This document shows positions 1-9,145 of a DNA stretch of 64,000 nucleotides, piece by piece; within the stretch, counting starts at the first letter, position 1, and each line of letters opens with the position of its first letter. The notes beneath the pieces were generated by a model that did not search any database, had not been told where the DNA came from, and was given only the letters and a program-made list of their open reading frames with translations. The position numbers and the translations under genes were made by a program. The stretch spans positions 1,364,001 through 1,428,000 of the forward strand of contig NZ_CP082205.1 in NCBI RefSeq assembly GCF_019856455.1, in the 5' to 3' direction. Source of the DNA: Streptococcus suis (lineage in GTDB: Bacteria > Bacillota > Bacilli > Lactobacillales > Streptococcaceae).

Positions 1-723
1 TTCTTTTCCATAGTAACGAACCTCTTCCAGCATTGGAGAGGTTTTCTTGACGGCACAATAAGATTGATTAGCTAGTGCTATCAGCTTCTCAGCTAAATAC
101 GCCACACGCTTGTCCGAAATACGTTTTGAGGTGGACTGACGGATGCTCTCTGAGAGTTCGTCCTTGCTTAAATCAAGCACGAAGTCCTTGCAAGGAAACG
201 CAGTAACTAAGTTCCAGTATTGTTCCCCAGTTGGCTTTGATAAGACAGTCTCTATCTCTGGAAACGTGACTTGCAAGACCTTGTGCAGACGGTTTTTAGC
301 TCGAACGATGTCCTCAGTTAAGTTCTGATAGAAGCGACTTAAATCTCGCAGTTCTTGATAGACTTCTTCTTGGACATAAGTGGGTTTACGATTCAGCACA
401 AATTGAGATTGAGCCAGTTTTTCGGCGTCAATTTGATCTGTTTTCCGCACACGCAAGCTATCCAGTTGCTTCTTAGCTTCTAAGGGATTAAGCCGTGTAT
501 AAGCGTAGCCATGTTCATCCAGAAAAGCTTGGAGACGACGAGAATAGACATCTGTTGCTTCAAAGATGATTTCTGGCTTATGGACGGTTTTCAAATCGCC
601 AAGTAGCCGAGCAAAGCCTAAGGCGTCATTGGACATGGTATAGCCATGAACTTTCTCACCATTGACTAGAATGGCCACTTCTGAACTTGCCTTACTCACA
701 TCAATCCCAAAAACTGCACGCAT
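1..723 (-). CDS. IS110-family transposase, C-terminal part missing
   Basis: The reverse strand from the ATG at 723 is open for 241 codons to the window edge. The N-terminus reads MRAVFGIDVSK, which holds the first acidic residue (Asp8) of the RuvC-like DEDD domain. It is followed by an EATD segment and the RKTDQIDA block that normally carries the remaining acidic residues. IS110 transposases are about 330-420 aa, so roughly a third of the protein, including the C-terminal serine-bearing Tnp domain, lies outside the window. I see no frameshift in the visible part. Whether the full gene is intact cannot be judged. Confidence 0.85.
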   Translation of the reverse strand, partial: MRAVFGIDVSKASSEVAILVNGEKVHGYTMSNDALGFARLLGDLKTVHKPEIIFEATDVYSRRLQAFLDEHGYAYTRLNPLEAKKQLDSLRVRKTDQIDAEKLAQSQFVLNRKPTYVQEEVYQELRDLSRFYQNLTEDIVRAKNRLHKVLQVTFPEIETVLSKPTGEQYWNLVTAFPCKDFVLDLSKDELSESIRQSTSKRISDKRVAYLAEKLIALANQSYCAVKKTSPMLEEVRYYGKE

Positions 724-739
724 GATATTACCTCTTTGT

Positions 740-960
740 CTTGAATGATTCCTTGTTTTAGTGATGTCATTTTCAATACTCGACGTCTGGCGTCCCACAT
801 ACTTTGATAACATTCTTTCTAAAACAGGTGCCTTGCCAGTTTTTGATGCGACGTCTAGCGTCAAAAGAGTTCTCGACTTAACAAGACACCTCTACTTTAT
901 CAGAAAGAAAAAGTAGTGACTACTCTCTCTCGTCGGAGATTTCCTCACTACTAATCTTAG
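740..960 (-). ncRNA. Candidate bridge RNA region of the IS110 element
   Basis: This is the non-coding stretch upstream of the transposase start. It holds a 9-bp stem (841-849 with 858-866, one G-U) and an 8-bp stem (912-919 with 945-952). Two near-identical 13-mers, gacgtctggcgtc at 782-794 and gacgtctagcgtc at 850-862, lie 68 bp apart. In IS110-group elements the non-coding end upstream of the recombinase encodes the bridge RNA that pairs with target and donor. The position and structure fit that role, but transcript ends and guide loops are not resolved here. Confidence 0.45.
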
Positions 961-1021
961 TATGTTTTTGACCAGTCGAGTTCTTTCCCACTCCCAAGTC
1001 CACAAGTAAAAATTTTAAGTA

Positions 1022-1058
1022 TTATAAAAGGTGGCAGGTCAATTTCTACCTGCCGCCT
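1022..1058 (-). terminator. Rho-independent terminator of uvrB
   Basis: An 11-bp stem (1029-1039 with 1048-1058, one G-U) lies 45 bp past the uvrB stop. On the reverse strand it is followed by a short T-run. Confidence 0.7.
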
Positions 1059-1103
1059 CTTGTAATTTCATTCTACTTAAATCACTGAACCTAGTAACTC
1101 TTA

Positions 1104-3089
1104 CTACATATTCTTCAACTCAATGACCATATCACGAATCTGGGCTGCCAGTTCAAAGTCAAGCACTTCTGCTGCTTCCTGCATTTGACCTTCCAGTTTC
1201 TTGATTATAGCCTTACGTTCATCTTTATTAAGAGCATTGAAGTCCACCACTTCTTTCTTGTCCTGAGTGACAGCCTTAGTCACGCTTATCAGGTCACGGA
1301 TCTCTTTCTTAATGGTCTGTGGAATAATTCCATGCTCCTCATTATAAGCCATCTGGATTTGACGGCGGCGGGCTGTTTCGTCCATAGCCTTGCGCATGGA
1401 CTCGGTGACCTTGTCCGCATACATAATCACATGACCTTCAGAGTTACGAGCTGCCCGACCAATAGTCTGTATGAGCCCCCGTTCATTACGGAGGAAGCCT
1501 TCCTTGTCAGCATCTAGAATAGCCACCAGACTAACTTCTGGCACGTCAATCCCTTCACGCAAGAGGTTAATCCCTATCAAGACATCAAAGACACCCAAAC
1601 GCAAATCACGGATAATCTCCGTCCGCTCCAAGGTCTTGATGTCCGAATGCATATACTTGACCTTGACACCCATTTCTTTAAGATAGTCGGTCAAGTCCTC
1701 TGCCATTTTCTTGGTCAGGGTGGTAATAAAGGTCCGCTCGCCTTTTTCAACACGGGCATTGATTTCACCTAAAAGGTCGTCCATTTGGCCCATGGTTGGA
1801 CGGACTTCCACCTCTGGATCCAAAAGCCCTGTCGGCCGAATAATCTGCTCGACAACGGTCTCTGTCTGCTCCATTTCATAGTCACCCGGCGTCGCAGATA
1901 CATAGACAATCTGGTGGACATGGCTCTCAAATTCTTCCCTGCGCAGCGGACGATTATCCAGTGCACTCGGGAGGCGGAAACCATAGTTGACCAACATCTC
2001 CTTGCGTGAGCGGTCACCATTGTACATACCCTTAATCTGCCCCATGGTCATGTGGCTCTCGTCAATCATAATCAGGTAGTCTTCAGGGAAAAAGTCCAGC
2101 AGTGTGTACGGAGGCTCGCCCTCGCTTCGCCCGTCCATGTGTCGTGAATAGTTCTCAACTCCGTTGGTGTAACCCATTTCCCGAAGCATCTCGATGTCGT
2201 AGTCGGTTCGTTGTTTCAATCGCTGAGCTTCTAAGAGTTTTCCTTCTGCCTCAAAGACCTTGAGCTGCTCTTCCAGTTCCGCCTGAATCTTGGCAATAGC
2301 CGTTTCCATGTGGTCATCGTTGGTCACGAAGTGGGTGGCAGGGAAAATGGCCAAGTGATCCACATCGCCCAAAACCTTACCAGTCAGGCTTTCAATCTCA
2401 CGAATGCGGTCGATTTCATCCCCGAAAAACTCCACACGGAAGGCGTGTTCGTCACGGGAGGCTGGAAAGACTTCTACTACATCCCCACGCACACGGAACC
2501 GTCCCCGTTGGAAGTCAATGTCGTTGCGCTCAAACTGGATATCTACCAGAGAATTGAGCAACTGATCACGGGAAATCTCCTGACCTGGTCGCAGACTGAC
2601 CACGCTGTCAGAATATTCCTTGGGCGAACCCAAACCATAGATACAAGAAACCGAAGCTACAACAATAACATCGTTTCGCTCCAGCAGGGCTGAGGTTGCT
2701 GAGTGACGGAGTTTGTCAATCTCATCATTGACCGAGCTATCCTTCTCAATATAGGTATCGCTGGACGGGACATAGGCTTCGGGCTGGTAGTAATCGTAGT
2801 AGGACACGAAGTATTCTACCGCATTTTCTGGGAAGAACTCTTTGAACTCACTATAAAGCTGACCAGCCAAGGTCTTGTTGTGGGCGATAACCAGAGTGGG
2901 CTTATTGACACGGGCAATGACCTGACTCATGGTGTAGGTCTTACCAGTACCAGTCGCCCCCATGAGAATCTGGGCTTTTTCGCCCCCCTCGATATTATCA
3001 ACCAAGGTTTCAATGGCTTGGGGCTGGTCACCAGACGGTGCATATTTTGACACAAGTTTAAATTGGTTTTCAGTATTTCGATTAATCAT
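1104..3089 (-). CDS. uvrB: Excinuclease ABC subunit B
   Basis: UvrB is the damage-verification helicase-like subunit of nucleotide excision repair. It is loaded by UvrA and recruits UvrC. The 661-aa length is normal. Walker A GATGTGKT is at residues 44-51 and the Walker B-type DESH follows near residue 340. The beta-hairpin region [12 protein letters not shown] is present near residue 95. The C-terminal UVR domain, which binds UvrC, ends the protein. It is a single-gene unit with its own terminator and is transcribed divergently from glnPQ. Confidence 0.98.
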   Translation of the reverse strand: MINRNTENQFKLVSKYAPSGDQPQAIETLVDNIEGGEKAQILMGATGTGKTYTMSQVIARVNKPTLVIAHNKTLAGQLYSEFKEFFPENAVEYFVSYYDYYQPEAYVPSSDTYIEKDSSVNDEIDKLRHSATSALLERNDVIVVASVSCIYGLGSPKEYSDSVVSLRPGQEISRDQLLNSLVDIQFERNDIDFQRGRFRVRGDVVEVFPASRDEHAFRVEFFGDEIDRIREIESLTGKVLGDVDHLAIFPATHFVTNDDHMETAIAKIQAELEEQLKVFEAEGKLLEAQRLKQRTDYDIEMLREMGYTNGVENYSRHMDGRSEGEPPYTLLDFFPEDYLIMIDESHMTMGQIKGMYNGDRSRKEMLVNYGFRLPSALDNRPLRREEFESHVHQIVYVSATPGDYEMEQTETVVEQIIRPTGLLDPEVEVRPTMGQMDDLLGEINARVEKGERTFITTLTKKMAEDLTDYLKEMGVKVKYMHSDIKTLERTEIIRDLRLGVFDVLIGINLLREGIDVPEVSLVAILDADKEGFLRNERGLIQTIGRAARNSEGHVIMYADKVTESMRKAMDETARRRQIQMAYNEEHGIIPQTIKKEIRDLISVTKAVTQDKKEVVDFNALNKDERKAIIKKLEGQMQEAAEVLDFELAAQIRDMVIELKNM

Positions 3090-3189
3090 ACTTCTATTTT
3101 ATCATAAGTTCGACTAATGGAGAAACATTCTAAACCATTCACAACTATGTCCAAAATATTAAATTTTCTCACATTTTAATGACTTTGTA

Positions 3190-3206
3190 TGTCAGAAATT
3201 CTAACA
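3190..3206 (+). promoter_or_regulatory. GlnR box upstream of glnPQ
   Basis: The 17-mer TGTCAGAAATTCTAACA fits the GlnR/TnrA consensus TGTNA-N7-TNACA at every fixed position. It ends 17 bp upstream of the glnP -35 box. GlnR represses glutamine uptake and synthesis genes in streptococci when nitrogen is plentiful. Binding here is inferred. Confidence 0.75.
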
Positions 3207-3223
3207 TTATAAAAACCTCTATT

Positions 3224-3252
3224 TTGCATTAATTTTCAGAATATGATATACT
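3224..3252 (+). promoter_or_regulatory. glnPQ promoter
   Basis: TTGCAT (3224-3229), a 17-bp spacer and TATACT (3247-3252), with TG one base before the -10. Confidence 0.75.
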
Positions 3253-3286
3253 AGGACAGTTATTTTATAATAGAAGGAGTATGGAA

Positions 3287-5485
3287 ATGAAGAAAAAATT
3301 ACTCATATTATTGGCAAGCATTCTGCCAGTATTCTTTATTTTTACTGGCGTTAAAGCTGACGATACTATTGATATCGTATTTGACAATGCTTACGCCCCA
3401 TTCGAGTTTAAAGACTCAGATCAAATTTATAAAGGATTAGATGTTGACATCATCAACGAAGTAGCCAAGCGCTCAGGTTGGACCATGAATCAAAGCTTCC
3501 CAGGATTTGATGCAGCTGTCAACGCTGTACAGGCTGGATCTGCGGACGCCCTAATGGCAGGTACAACTATCACCGAAGCGCGTAAGAAAGTATTTACTTT
3601 CTCAGACCCTTATTTCGACACCAAAATCGTTATCGCTACCACAAAGGCAAATACCATCTCTTCATATAAGGACCTTAAAGGTAAGACTGTCGGTGTCAAA
3701 AACGGTACCGCAGCCCAAAACTTCCTAGAAGAAAACAAAGACAAGTACGGATACAACGTAAAAACTTTTGATACTGGCGATTTGATGTATAATAGCCTTT
3801 CTGCTGGTGCTGTTGATGCTGTAATGGACGACGAAGCGGTTATTCAATACGCCATCCAACAAGGTCAAGACCTAAGCATTGACATCGAAGGCGAAGCAAT
3901 CGGTTCATTTGGTTTCTCTGTAAAAAAAGGTAGCCAATATGAATATCTTGTTGAAGACTTTAACAAGGCTTTAGCTGAGATGAAGAAAGATGGCACCTAC
4001 GAAACAATCATGAACAAATGGTTAGGAGCTTCTACCACTTCTGCCGAAAGTACAGATTACTCATCTCGCTTAAGCTTAACAGGAAACGCATCAACTAAAG
4101 CAACACCTGTCAAATCAAGCTACACAATTGTGGCAGATTCTTCTTTTGCTCCATTTGAATACCAAGATGAATCAGGTAACTATGTCGGGATTGACATGGA
4201 ATTAATCAAGGCAATCGCTGAACAACAAGGATTTACTATTACCATTCAAAACCCTGGTTTCGATGCTGCACTAAATGCTGTTCAAGCTGGACAAGCTGAT
4301 GCAGTTATTGCCGGTATGTCTATCACAGATGCTCGTAAGGAAATATTTGACTTCTCAAACGCCTACTATACTTCAAACATCCTATTAGCTGTTAAAAATG
4401 GTAGTGACATCGCTTCTTACGAAGACTTAAAAGGGAAAACTGTTGGGGCTAAAAATGGTACTGCTTCATATAGTTTCTTAGAAGAAAACAAGTCAAAATA
4501 TGGTTACACCCTAAAAGCCTTCGACGAAGCTTCAAGTATGTATGACAGTTTAAACTCTGGTTCTATTGATGCTCTTATGGATGACGAAGCCGTTCTTCTA
4601 TATGCCATCCAACAAGGTCGCAACTTTGCAACACCAATTCCTGGCGAAAAATCAGGTGAGTACGGTTTTGCCGTCAAAAAAGGTGCCAACCCTGAATTAA
4701 TTGAAATGTTTAACAACGGCTTAGCTGCCCTAGTTGAATCAGGTAAGTATGATGAAATCCTTAATAAGTATTTCAACTCAACTGAAGAAGCAAGCACATC
4801 GACTTCAACTGTTGATGAGACAACGATTGTTGGTCTTTTGAAAAACAACTACGGTCAGTTGCTCTCAGGTCTTGGTATCACAATCGGACTTGCTCTTCTA
4901 TCATTTGCTATTGCAATTGTCATCGGTATTATCTTCGGTATGTTTGCTGTCAGCCCAGTTAAAGCACTCCGTGTTACTTCATCTGTTTTTGTAGATGTTG
5001 TTCGTGGTATTCCTCTCATGATTGTCGCTGCATTCATCTTCTGGGGTATTCCAAACTTAATCGAGTCGATTACTGGTCAACAATCTCCAATCAATGACTT
5101 TGTCGCTGGTACGATCGCCCTATCCCTCAACTCCGGTGCCTATATTGCTGAGATTGTTCGTGGCGGTATTCAGGCAGTTCCAGCTGGTCAGATGGAGGCG
5201 TCTCGCAGTTTGGGTATTTCCTACGGAACAACCATGCGTAAGATTATCCTACCTCAAGCTGGTAAAATTATGTTGCCTAACTTTATTAACCAGTTTGTTA
5301 TTACTCTGAAAGATACTACTATCATTTCTGCGATTGGTTTGGTCGAACTCTTCCAAGCAGGTAAAATCATTATTGCACGTAACTACCAATCCTTCCGTAT
5401 GTATGCGATTCTTGCTATCATTTACTTGGTAGTTATCACACTCTTGACTCGCTTAGCACGCAAACTCGAAAAAGGAGGCAAATAA
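3287..5485 (+). CDS. glnP: Glutamine/glutamate ABC transporter, two substrate-binding domains fused to permease
   Basis: This is a GlnP-type fusion. A signal sequence (residues 1-24, [11 protein letters not shown] start) is followed by two tandem family-3 substrate-binding domains at about 26-250 and 280-495. Both carry the FDAA(V/L)NAVQAG and DALMDDEAV motifs, which shows internal duplication. A His/Glu-type permease domain follows at about 510-730 with the EASRSLGIS coupling loop. The AGGAG at 3275-3279 is 7 nt from the ATG at 3287 but only 1 nt from the in-frame ATG at 3281, so 3287 is the better start. The stop overlaps the ATG of glnQ by one base. Two fused binding domains are typical of lactococcal and streptococcal GlnPQ. 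Confidence 0.93.
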   Translation: MKKKLLILLASILPVFFIFTGVKADDTIDIVFDNAYAPFEFKDSDQIYKGLDVDIINEVAKRSGWTMNQSFPGFDAAVNAVQAGSADALMAGTTITEARKKVFTFSDPYFDTKIVIATTKANTISSYKDLKGKTVGVKNGTAAQNFLEENKDKYGYNVKTFDTGDLMYNSLSAGAVDAVMDDEAVIQYAIQQGQDLSIDIEGEAIGSFGFSVKKGSQYEYLVEDFNKALAEMKKDGTYETIMNKWLGASTTSAESTDYSSRLSLTGNASTKATPVKSSYTIVADSSFAPFEYQDESGNYVGIDMELIKAIAEQQGFTITIQNPGFDAALNAVQAGQADAVIAGMSITDARKEIFDFSNAYYTSNILLAVKNGSDIASYEDLKGKTVGAKNGTASYSFLEENKSKYGYTLKAFDEASSMYDSLNSGSIDALMDDEAVLLYAIQQGRNFATPIPGEKSGEYGFAVKKGANPELIEMFNNGLAALVESGKYDEILNKYFNSTEEASTSTSTVDETTIVGLLKNNYGQLLSGLGITIGLALLSFAIAIVIGIIFGMFAVSPVKALRVTSSVFVDVVRGIPLMIVAAFIFWGIPNLIESITGQQSPINDFVAGTIALSLNSGAYIAEIVRGGIQAVPAGQMEASRSLGISYGTTMRKIILPQAGKIMLPNFINQFVITLKDTTIISAIGLVELFQAGKIIIARNYQSFRMYAILAIIYLVVITLLTRLARKLEKGGK

Positions 5486-6225
5486 TGGCTCAATTAAAAA
5501 TCAACGTCCATGACTTACACAAGTCTTACGGTAAAAACGAGGTCCTCAAAGGTATTACTGCTAAGTTCTATGAAGGCGATGTTGTTTGTATCATCGGTCC
5601 TTCTGGTTCAGGTAAATCGACCTTCCTTCGTACAATGAACTTACTTGAAACCATTACAAGTGGTCAAGTAACAGTCGATGGATATGATTTGACAGACCCT
5701 AAGACAGACGTCGATGCCTTCCGTGCCAATGTCGGCATGGTATTCCAACACTTCAATCTCTTCCCACATATGTCTGTACTTGACAATATCACATTTGCGC
5801 CAATCGAACACAAATTGATGGACAAGTCTGAAGCTGAAAAAGTCGGCATGGAATTATTGGAAAAAGTTGGATTGGCAGACAAACGCGACGCTATGCCAGA
5901 CAGCCTTTCAGGTGGTCAAAAGCAACGTGTTGCTATCGCTCGTGCGCTGGCAATGAATCCAGACATCATGCTCTTTGACGAACCAACTTCTGCCCTTGAC
6001 CCTGAAATGGTTGGCGATGTACTCAACGTTATGAAAGACTTGGCAGAACAAGGTATGACCATGTTGATCGTCACACACGAGATGGGCTTCGCCCGCAAGG
6101 TTGCTAACCGTGTTATCTTTACAGATGGTGGTCAATTCCTTGAAGATGGCACTCCTGAGCAAATCTTTGATAACCCACAACACCCACGTTTACAAGACTT
6201 CCTAGATAAGGTATTGAACGTGTAG
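5485..6225 (+). CDS. glnQ: Glutamine ABC transporter ATP-binding protein
   Basis: This 246-aa polar amino-acid-type ATPase energises GlnP. Visible motifs are Walker A GPSGSGKS, the Q-loop VFQH, signature [14 protein letters not shown], Walker [14 protein letters not shown] and the switch His in VTHEM. It is translationally coupled to glnP through a TAATG overlap and ends at a bidirectional terminator. Confidence 0.96.
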   Translation: MAQLKINVHDLHKSYGKNEVLKGITAKFYEGDVVCIIGPSGSGKSTFLRTMNLLETITSGQVTVDGYDLTDPKTDVDAFRANVGMVFQHFNLFPHMSVLDNITFAPIEHKLMDKSEAEKVGMELLEKVGLADKRDAMPDSLSGGQKQRVAIARALAMNPDIMLFDEPTSALDPEMVGDVLNVMKDLAEQGMTMLIVTHEMGFARKVANRVIFTDGGQFLEDGTPEQIFDNPQHPRLQDFLDKVLNV

Positions 6226-6231
6226 ATATGC

Positions 6232-6265
6232 AAAAAGCCTTTGACCCAAAGAGTCAAGGCTTTTT
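6232..6265. terminator. Bidirectional terminator between glnQ and the kinase gene
   Basis: aaaaagcc and ggcttttt arms with an inner GAC/GTC pairing form a hairpin with T-runs on both strands. The last codons of the convergent gene (stop at 6254-6256) lie inside the right arm. Confidence 0.8.
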
Positions 6266-6748
6266 GAGTTGCTTCAAATAATCATTTGCCTCTTTTCTGT
6301 AGGTAAATATAAAAATATTCTTGTCCTTATATATGGATAGCAGATTGAAAATATTGGGGCGGACCTGCGTTCGAAAATTCTTTACAAACTCTAATAATTC
6401 TTCATCGACAGTCATCGAAACCCACGGTATATCCACTCTCGGTTTGCCAACACGACTGTATAGACCTTCCACGCACACTGCTTCTGGGTAATCTAAAAAT
6501 AGTATCGTATCACAAGCCGCCATTCGAAGTTTATAAGTCCCCCTATAATTACCATCAATAATCCACTCTTCTTGCCTTAATACTTCCTCTTGACGAGCTT
6601 GAAAAACTTCTCTAGCAACTGTTGTCTTGTCCGGTAACCAGTTTAACTGATCCAAATGATAGAGGGGCAATCCTGTAATTTCTTTCAATTTCAGTGAAAA
6701 GGTCGATTTTCCAGCACCAGGGCAACCAATAATCATTACTTTCTTCAT
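6254..6748 (-). CDS. P-loop small-molecule kinase-like protein (topology-modulation/FlaR-like family)
   Basis: This 164-aa P-loop NTPase carries GCPGAGKS at residues 8-15. The YHLDQLNWLP and WIIDGNYR motifs are typical of the adenylate-kinase-like family often annotated as a DNA topology modulation protein. Substrate and physiological role are not known. Its ATG overlaps the stop of the upstream GNAT gene by 4 bp (ATGA), so the two are translated together. The 3' end lies in the glnQ terminator. Confidence 0.75.
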   Translation of the reverse strand: MKKVMIIGCPGAGKSTFSLKLKEITGLPLYHLDQLNWLPDKTTVAREVFQARQEEVLRQEEWIIDGNYRGTYKLRMAACDTILFLDYPEAVCVEGLYSRVGKPRVDIPWVSMTVDEELLEFVKNFRTQVRPNIFNLLSIYKDKNIFIFTYRKEANDYLKQLKKP

Positions 6749-7236
6749 ACTGTTAACCTATAGGACCAACCTTTCTCAGTCTTTTCAACAGCTTCAAAGC
6801 CACATTTCTCAAATAGTTTACGGGAGCCCGTATTCCAGTCATAAATTTCTTCGACAAGTATTTCCTCAAGACCCACTTCCCTTGCACGCTCGATCATTCG
6901 CTGTAATACCTTAGTCCCGATTCCCTTTTTCCAATACCGCTTATCTCCAATGGCAATGGCAAAATCATCTGCAAACAGCGTCACATCACCAATTGGGATA
7001 AACTGATCGTCTTCAAAAATTTCAATAAAGTAACATTCGCCATTTTTAGACAAATAATCATACATACGATTGAGCAAGTCAAGACTATAACGTTCTTTAT
7101 CGCCATCAACAAGCCAGACCAATTCCAAATCTTGGTGCCATTCAAAAGCAAAATCATGCTGACCATCATACCGACGTAAACGGACTTGTTTGTCTATTTC
7201 TAAAATATCTGCTTGCTTAATTCCAGTGATTGCCAT
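6745..7236 (-). CDS. GNAT-family N-acetyltransferase
   Basis: This 163-aa protein has the acetyl-CoA-binding segment KRYWKKGIGTKVLQRM and the C-terminal NTGSRKLFEKCGF motif. It resembles RimJ/AacA4-type GNAT enzymes that modify small molecules or proteins. The acceptor is unknown. A GAGAGGA ribosome site precedes the ATG. It is the first gene of a two-gene operon with the P-loop kinase. Confidence 0.8.
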   Translation of the reverse strand: MAITGIKQADILEIDKQVRLRRYDGQHDFAFEWHQDLELVWLVDGDKERYSLDLLNRMYDYLSKNGECYFIEIFEDDQFIPIGDVTLFADDFAIAIGDKRYWKKGIGTKVLQRMIERAREVGLEEILVEEIYDWNTGSRKLFEKCGFEAVEKTEKGWSYRLTV

Positions 7237-7315
7237 TTCGGATCCTCTCTCATTTACAATACGTTCATTTTAACATACATCTCTATCAATATCAATAAAT
7301 GTTATAGCACGTTAA

Positions 7316-7344
7316 TTGACAAGATTTTATCAAAATGCTATACT
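7316..7344 (+). promoter_or_regulatory. Promoter of the ABC-F leader
   Basis: TTGACA (7316-7321), a 17-bp spacer and TATACT (7339-7344), with TG before the -10: a near-consensus strong promoter. Transcription from it must pass the attenuator before reaching the ABC-F gene. Confidence 0.85.
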
Positions 7345-7370
7345 GAAATAAATAAAGCATGCGAGGTAAG

Positions 7371-7518
7371 GAGAAATGGACAATAACAAGTAAACTCAAT
7401 CTAAGTTCTATACTTATTTAGTAGTTTTCTTGCGTCCATTTTTCTGTTTCCTCTATTCCTTGAATAGGGTCTTTTTGAGCAGATTTCGACACACTACTAA
7501 ATAGGTAGTGTGTTTTTT
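7371..7518 (+). promoter_or_regulatory. Transcription attenuator of the ABC-F gene
   Basis: The leader contains four paired elements. Stem 1 pairs 7371-7381 with 7434-7444 (11 bp, one G-U) and covers the leader-peptide start. Terminator 1 pairs 7451-7458 with 7462-7469, followed by TCTTTTT. Terminator 2 pairs 7490-7497 with 7505-7512, followed by a T-run to 7518. The antiterminator pairs 7411-7424 with 7494-7507 (14 bp, one G-U) and destroys terminator 2. The 7411-7424 strand sits in the loop of stem 1, so stem 1 and the antiterminator compete. A ribosome stalled on the leader peptide would favour read-through. Confidence 0.75.
7376..7393 (+). CDS. Leader peptide MDNNK of the ABC-F attenuator
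   Basis: A five-codon ORF (MDNNK, stop TAA) follows GAGGT (7363-7367) and AAGGAG (7368-7373). Very short leader ORFs upstream of ABC-F resistance genes act as ribosome-stalling sensors. Its start lies inside the first arm of the leader hairpin, so a stalled ribosome would keep that hairpin open. Confidence 0.65.
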   Translation: MDNNK

Positions 7519-7535
7519 CTTGTAAAGGAGGCCTT

Positions 7536-9068
7536 ATGCTACTAGCCACTCAACACCTAACCCTCGACCATCAAAAAGATTTGAGAAATCTGGTTCATGA
7601 CCTAAACCTCATTGTCAACCCTAGCGATAAAATAGCTATCATCGGCGAAGAAGGAAATGGAAAATCCAGTCTATTACTCACCTTGATGGATTCAACTCTT
7701 GTCGCCGACTACCTACTCATATCAGGCAGCATTCACCGATATTTTCACTCGCCAGTCTACATTCCCCAAGGTCTTCCATTGGAAATGGCAGAGCTAACCT
7801 TGAACGACTACTTCTTCGGAGATATGGACAGTGACATTGATTACCGCCTACTCTACCTCTATGCTGAGCAGCTCCAGTTTAACAGCGAACGATTTGCCAG
7901 TCAACAATTGATTGGAAGCCTGTCAGGTGGCGAAAAATTAAAAATTCAGTTAATCAAATCTCTAGCAACTCCATCTGATATTATTTTTCTGGATGAGCCG
8001 TCCAATGACTTGGATTTAGATACCTTACTTTGGCTTGAAAACTACATCATTACTAGTCCTAAAACCATTCTATTTGTTTCCCACGATGAAGACTTTCTTA
8101 GCAGAACAGCTACAAAAATCATTCACCTAGAATCTGTTAAAAAGAAAACACTTGCACAGACTAAGGTTGAAGAACTAGATTACCAGGATTACGCATTGGG
8201 ACGCCATCAAGCTTATCAGAAGCAGGTCCAGCAAGCTCGGAACGACAAAAAAGAATTTGACAAAGCCATGAACAAGCACCTACGTCAAAAATCACAGGTT
8301 CGTCATACCTTGCTCAACACCCATGATGCCACACTAGGACGGCTCATAGCCAAGAAAATGAAGAATGTCTTATCACGTGAAAAACGCTATGAAAGAATGA
8401 AGGAAAATCTTACACAAGTTCCTTTTCATGAAGATGCCATTTCCCTCTTCTTCTCAGACATTTCACCACTACCAGCTAGAAAACAAGTGCTTCACTTAGA
8501 AAACTTCCAATTAAAGGTTGACGAACGACTACTCGTTCAAAACATCCACTTCAACTTAAATGGACAAGAGAAAATTGGCATCATTGGACAAAATGGAATT
8601 GGTAAATCCAGCTTTCTAAAGATCATCTATCAGAAACTCAGGCAACGAGCAGATATAAACTTGGGCTACATGCCCCAGCACTATACAGAAGTCCTTGATG
8701 AGCCTAACACTCCACTTGATTTTTTATTAGAAAATGGCAATCGTGAGCAGGAACAACTTATCTTGACCCATCTAGCCAGTCTGCAGTTTACGCGACAAGA
8801 AGTTCATCACAAGATCAGTGAACTTTCGGGGGGACAAAAAGCCAAGTTACTCTTGTTAAAAATGGTTCTTGAACAAGCCAATTTTCTCTTATTAGATGAA
8901 CCCAGTCGAAACTTCTCTCCCACTTCTCAGCCATATATTCGTCAATTATTTTCCGATTATCCAGGTGGTTTGGTATGCGTATCACACGACAGACGCTTTT
9001 TGAAAGAAGTTTGTCAAAGAATCTATCGACTAACTGAAAATGGACTGGAAGAACTAGAACAGATATAA
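7536..9068 (+). CDS. ABC-F ATPase, probable ribosome-protection (antibiotic resistance) protein
   Basis: Two nucleotide-binding domains lack any membrane segment. Domain 1 has GEEGNGKS (37-44), LSGGE (129-133) and DEPSNDLD (153-160). Domain 2 has GQNGIGKS (351-358), LSGGQ (430-434) and a divergent DEPSRNFSP (454-462) instead of DEPTNHLD. The basic interdomain linker (about 200-310) is the part that reaches into the ribosomal tunnel in resistance ABC-Fs. The protein is 510 aa, with AAAGGAGG 4 nt before the ATG. The attenuator upstream supports an antibiotic-inducible role (lincosamide/streptogramin/pleuromutilin type is a family-level guess). Which drug is recognised cannot be read from sequence. 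Confidence 0.85.
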   Translation: MLLATQHLTLDHQKDLRNLVHDLNLIVNPSDKIAIIGEEGNGKSSLLLTLMDSTLVADYLLISGSIHRYFHSPVYIPQGLPLEMAELTLNDYFFGDMDSDIDYRLLYLYAEQLQFNSERFASQQLIGSLSGGEKLKIQLIKSLATPSDIIFLDEPSNDLDLDTLLWLENYIITSPKTILFVSHDEDFLSRTATKIIHLESVKKKTLAQTKVEELDYQDYALGRHQAYQKQVQQARNDKKEFDKAMNKHLRQKSQVRHTLLNTHDATLGRLIAKKMKNVLSREKRYERMKENLTQVPFHEDAISLFFSDISPLPARKQVLHLENFQLKVDERLLVQNIHFNLNGQEKIGIIGQNGIGKSSFLKIIYQKLRQRADINLGYMPQHYTEVLDEPNTPLDFLLENGNREQEQLILTHLASLQFTRQEVHHKISELSGGQKAKLLLLKMVLEQANFLLLDEPSRNFSPTSQPYIRQLFSDYPGGLVCVSHDRRFLKEVCQRIYRLTENGLEELEQI

Positions 9069-9095
9069 AAAAGAAAAATGGCACACACGCCAAAT
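9068..9095 (-). terminator. Weak terminator after metY
   Basis: A short TGGC/GCCA stem at 9079-9092 is followed on the reverse strand by an almost unbroken T-run. It lies between the convergent ABC-F and metY genes. Confidence 0.4.
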
Positions 9096-9145
9096 TTCCT
9101 TTTATTTTTTCATAAAGAATGAAGCCATGCTATTCGGTTCACAAC

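Larger units (their letters stand above)
1..970 (-). mobile_element. IS110-family insertion sequence, left-truncated by the window edge
   Basis: The element consists of a transposase gene reading leftward off the window plus about 245 bp of structured non-coding DNA upstream of its start. The outer boundary is not fixed by an inverted repeat. IS110 elements usually lack obvious terminal repeats, so the end near 970 is an estimate. It abuts the uvrB terminator, so the insertion lies in the intergenic space downstream of uvrB. Confidence 0.75.

Noticed and set aside
724..1103. A tRNA or other housekeeping RNA in the uvrB-IS gap
   Set aside because: No cloverleaf or conserved tRNA boxes; the structure is better explained by the IS end and the uvrB terminator.
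1769..2020. Overlapping long ORFs inside uvrB, gyrA, glnP and other strong genes on the opposite strand or other frames
   Set aside because: They have no ribosome sites, atypical composition and lie wholly within conserved genes. They are reading-frame shadows.
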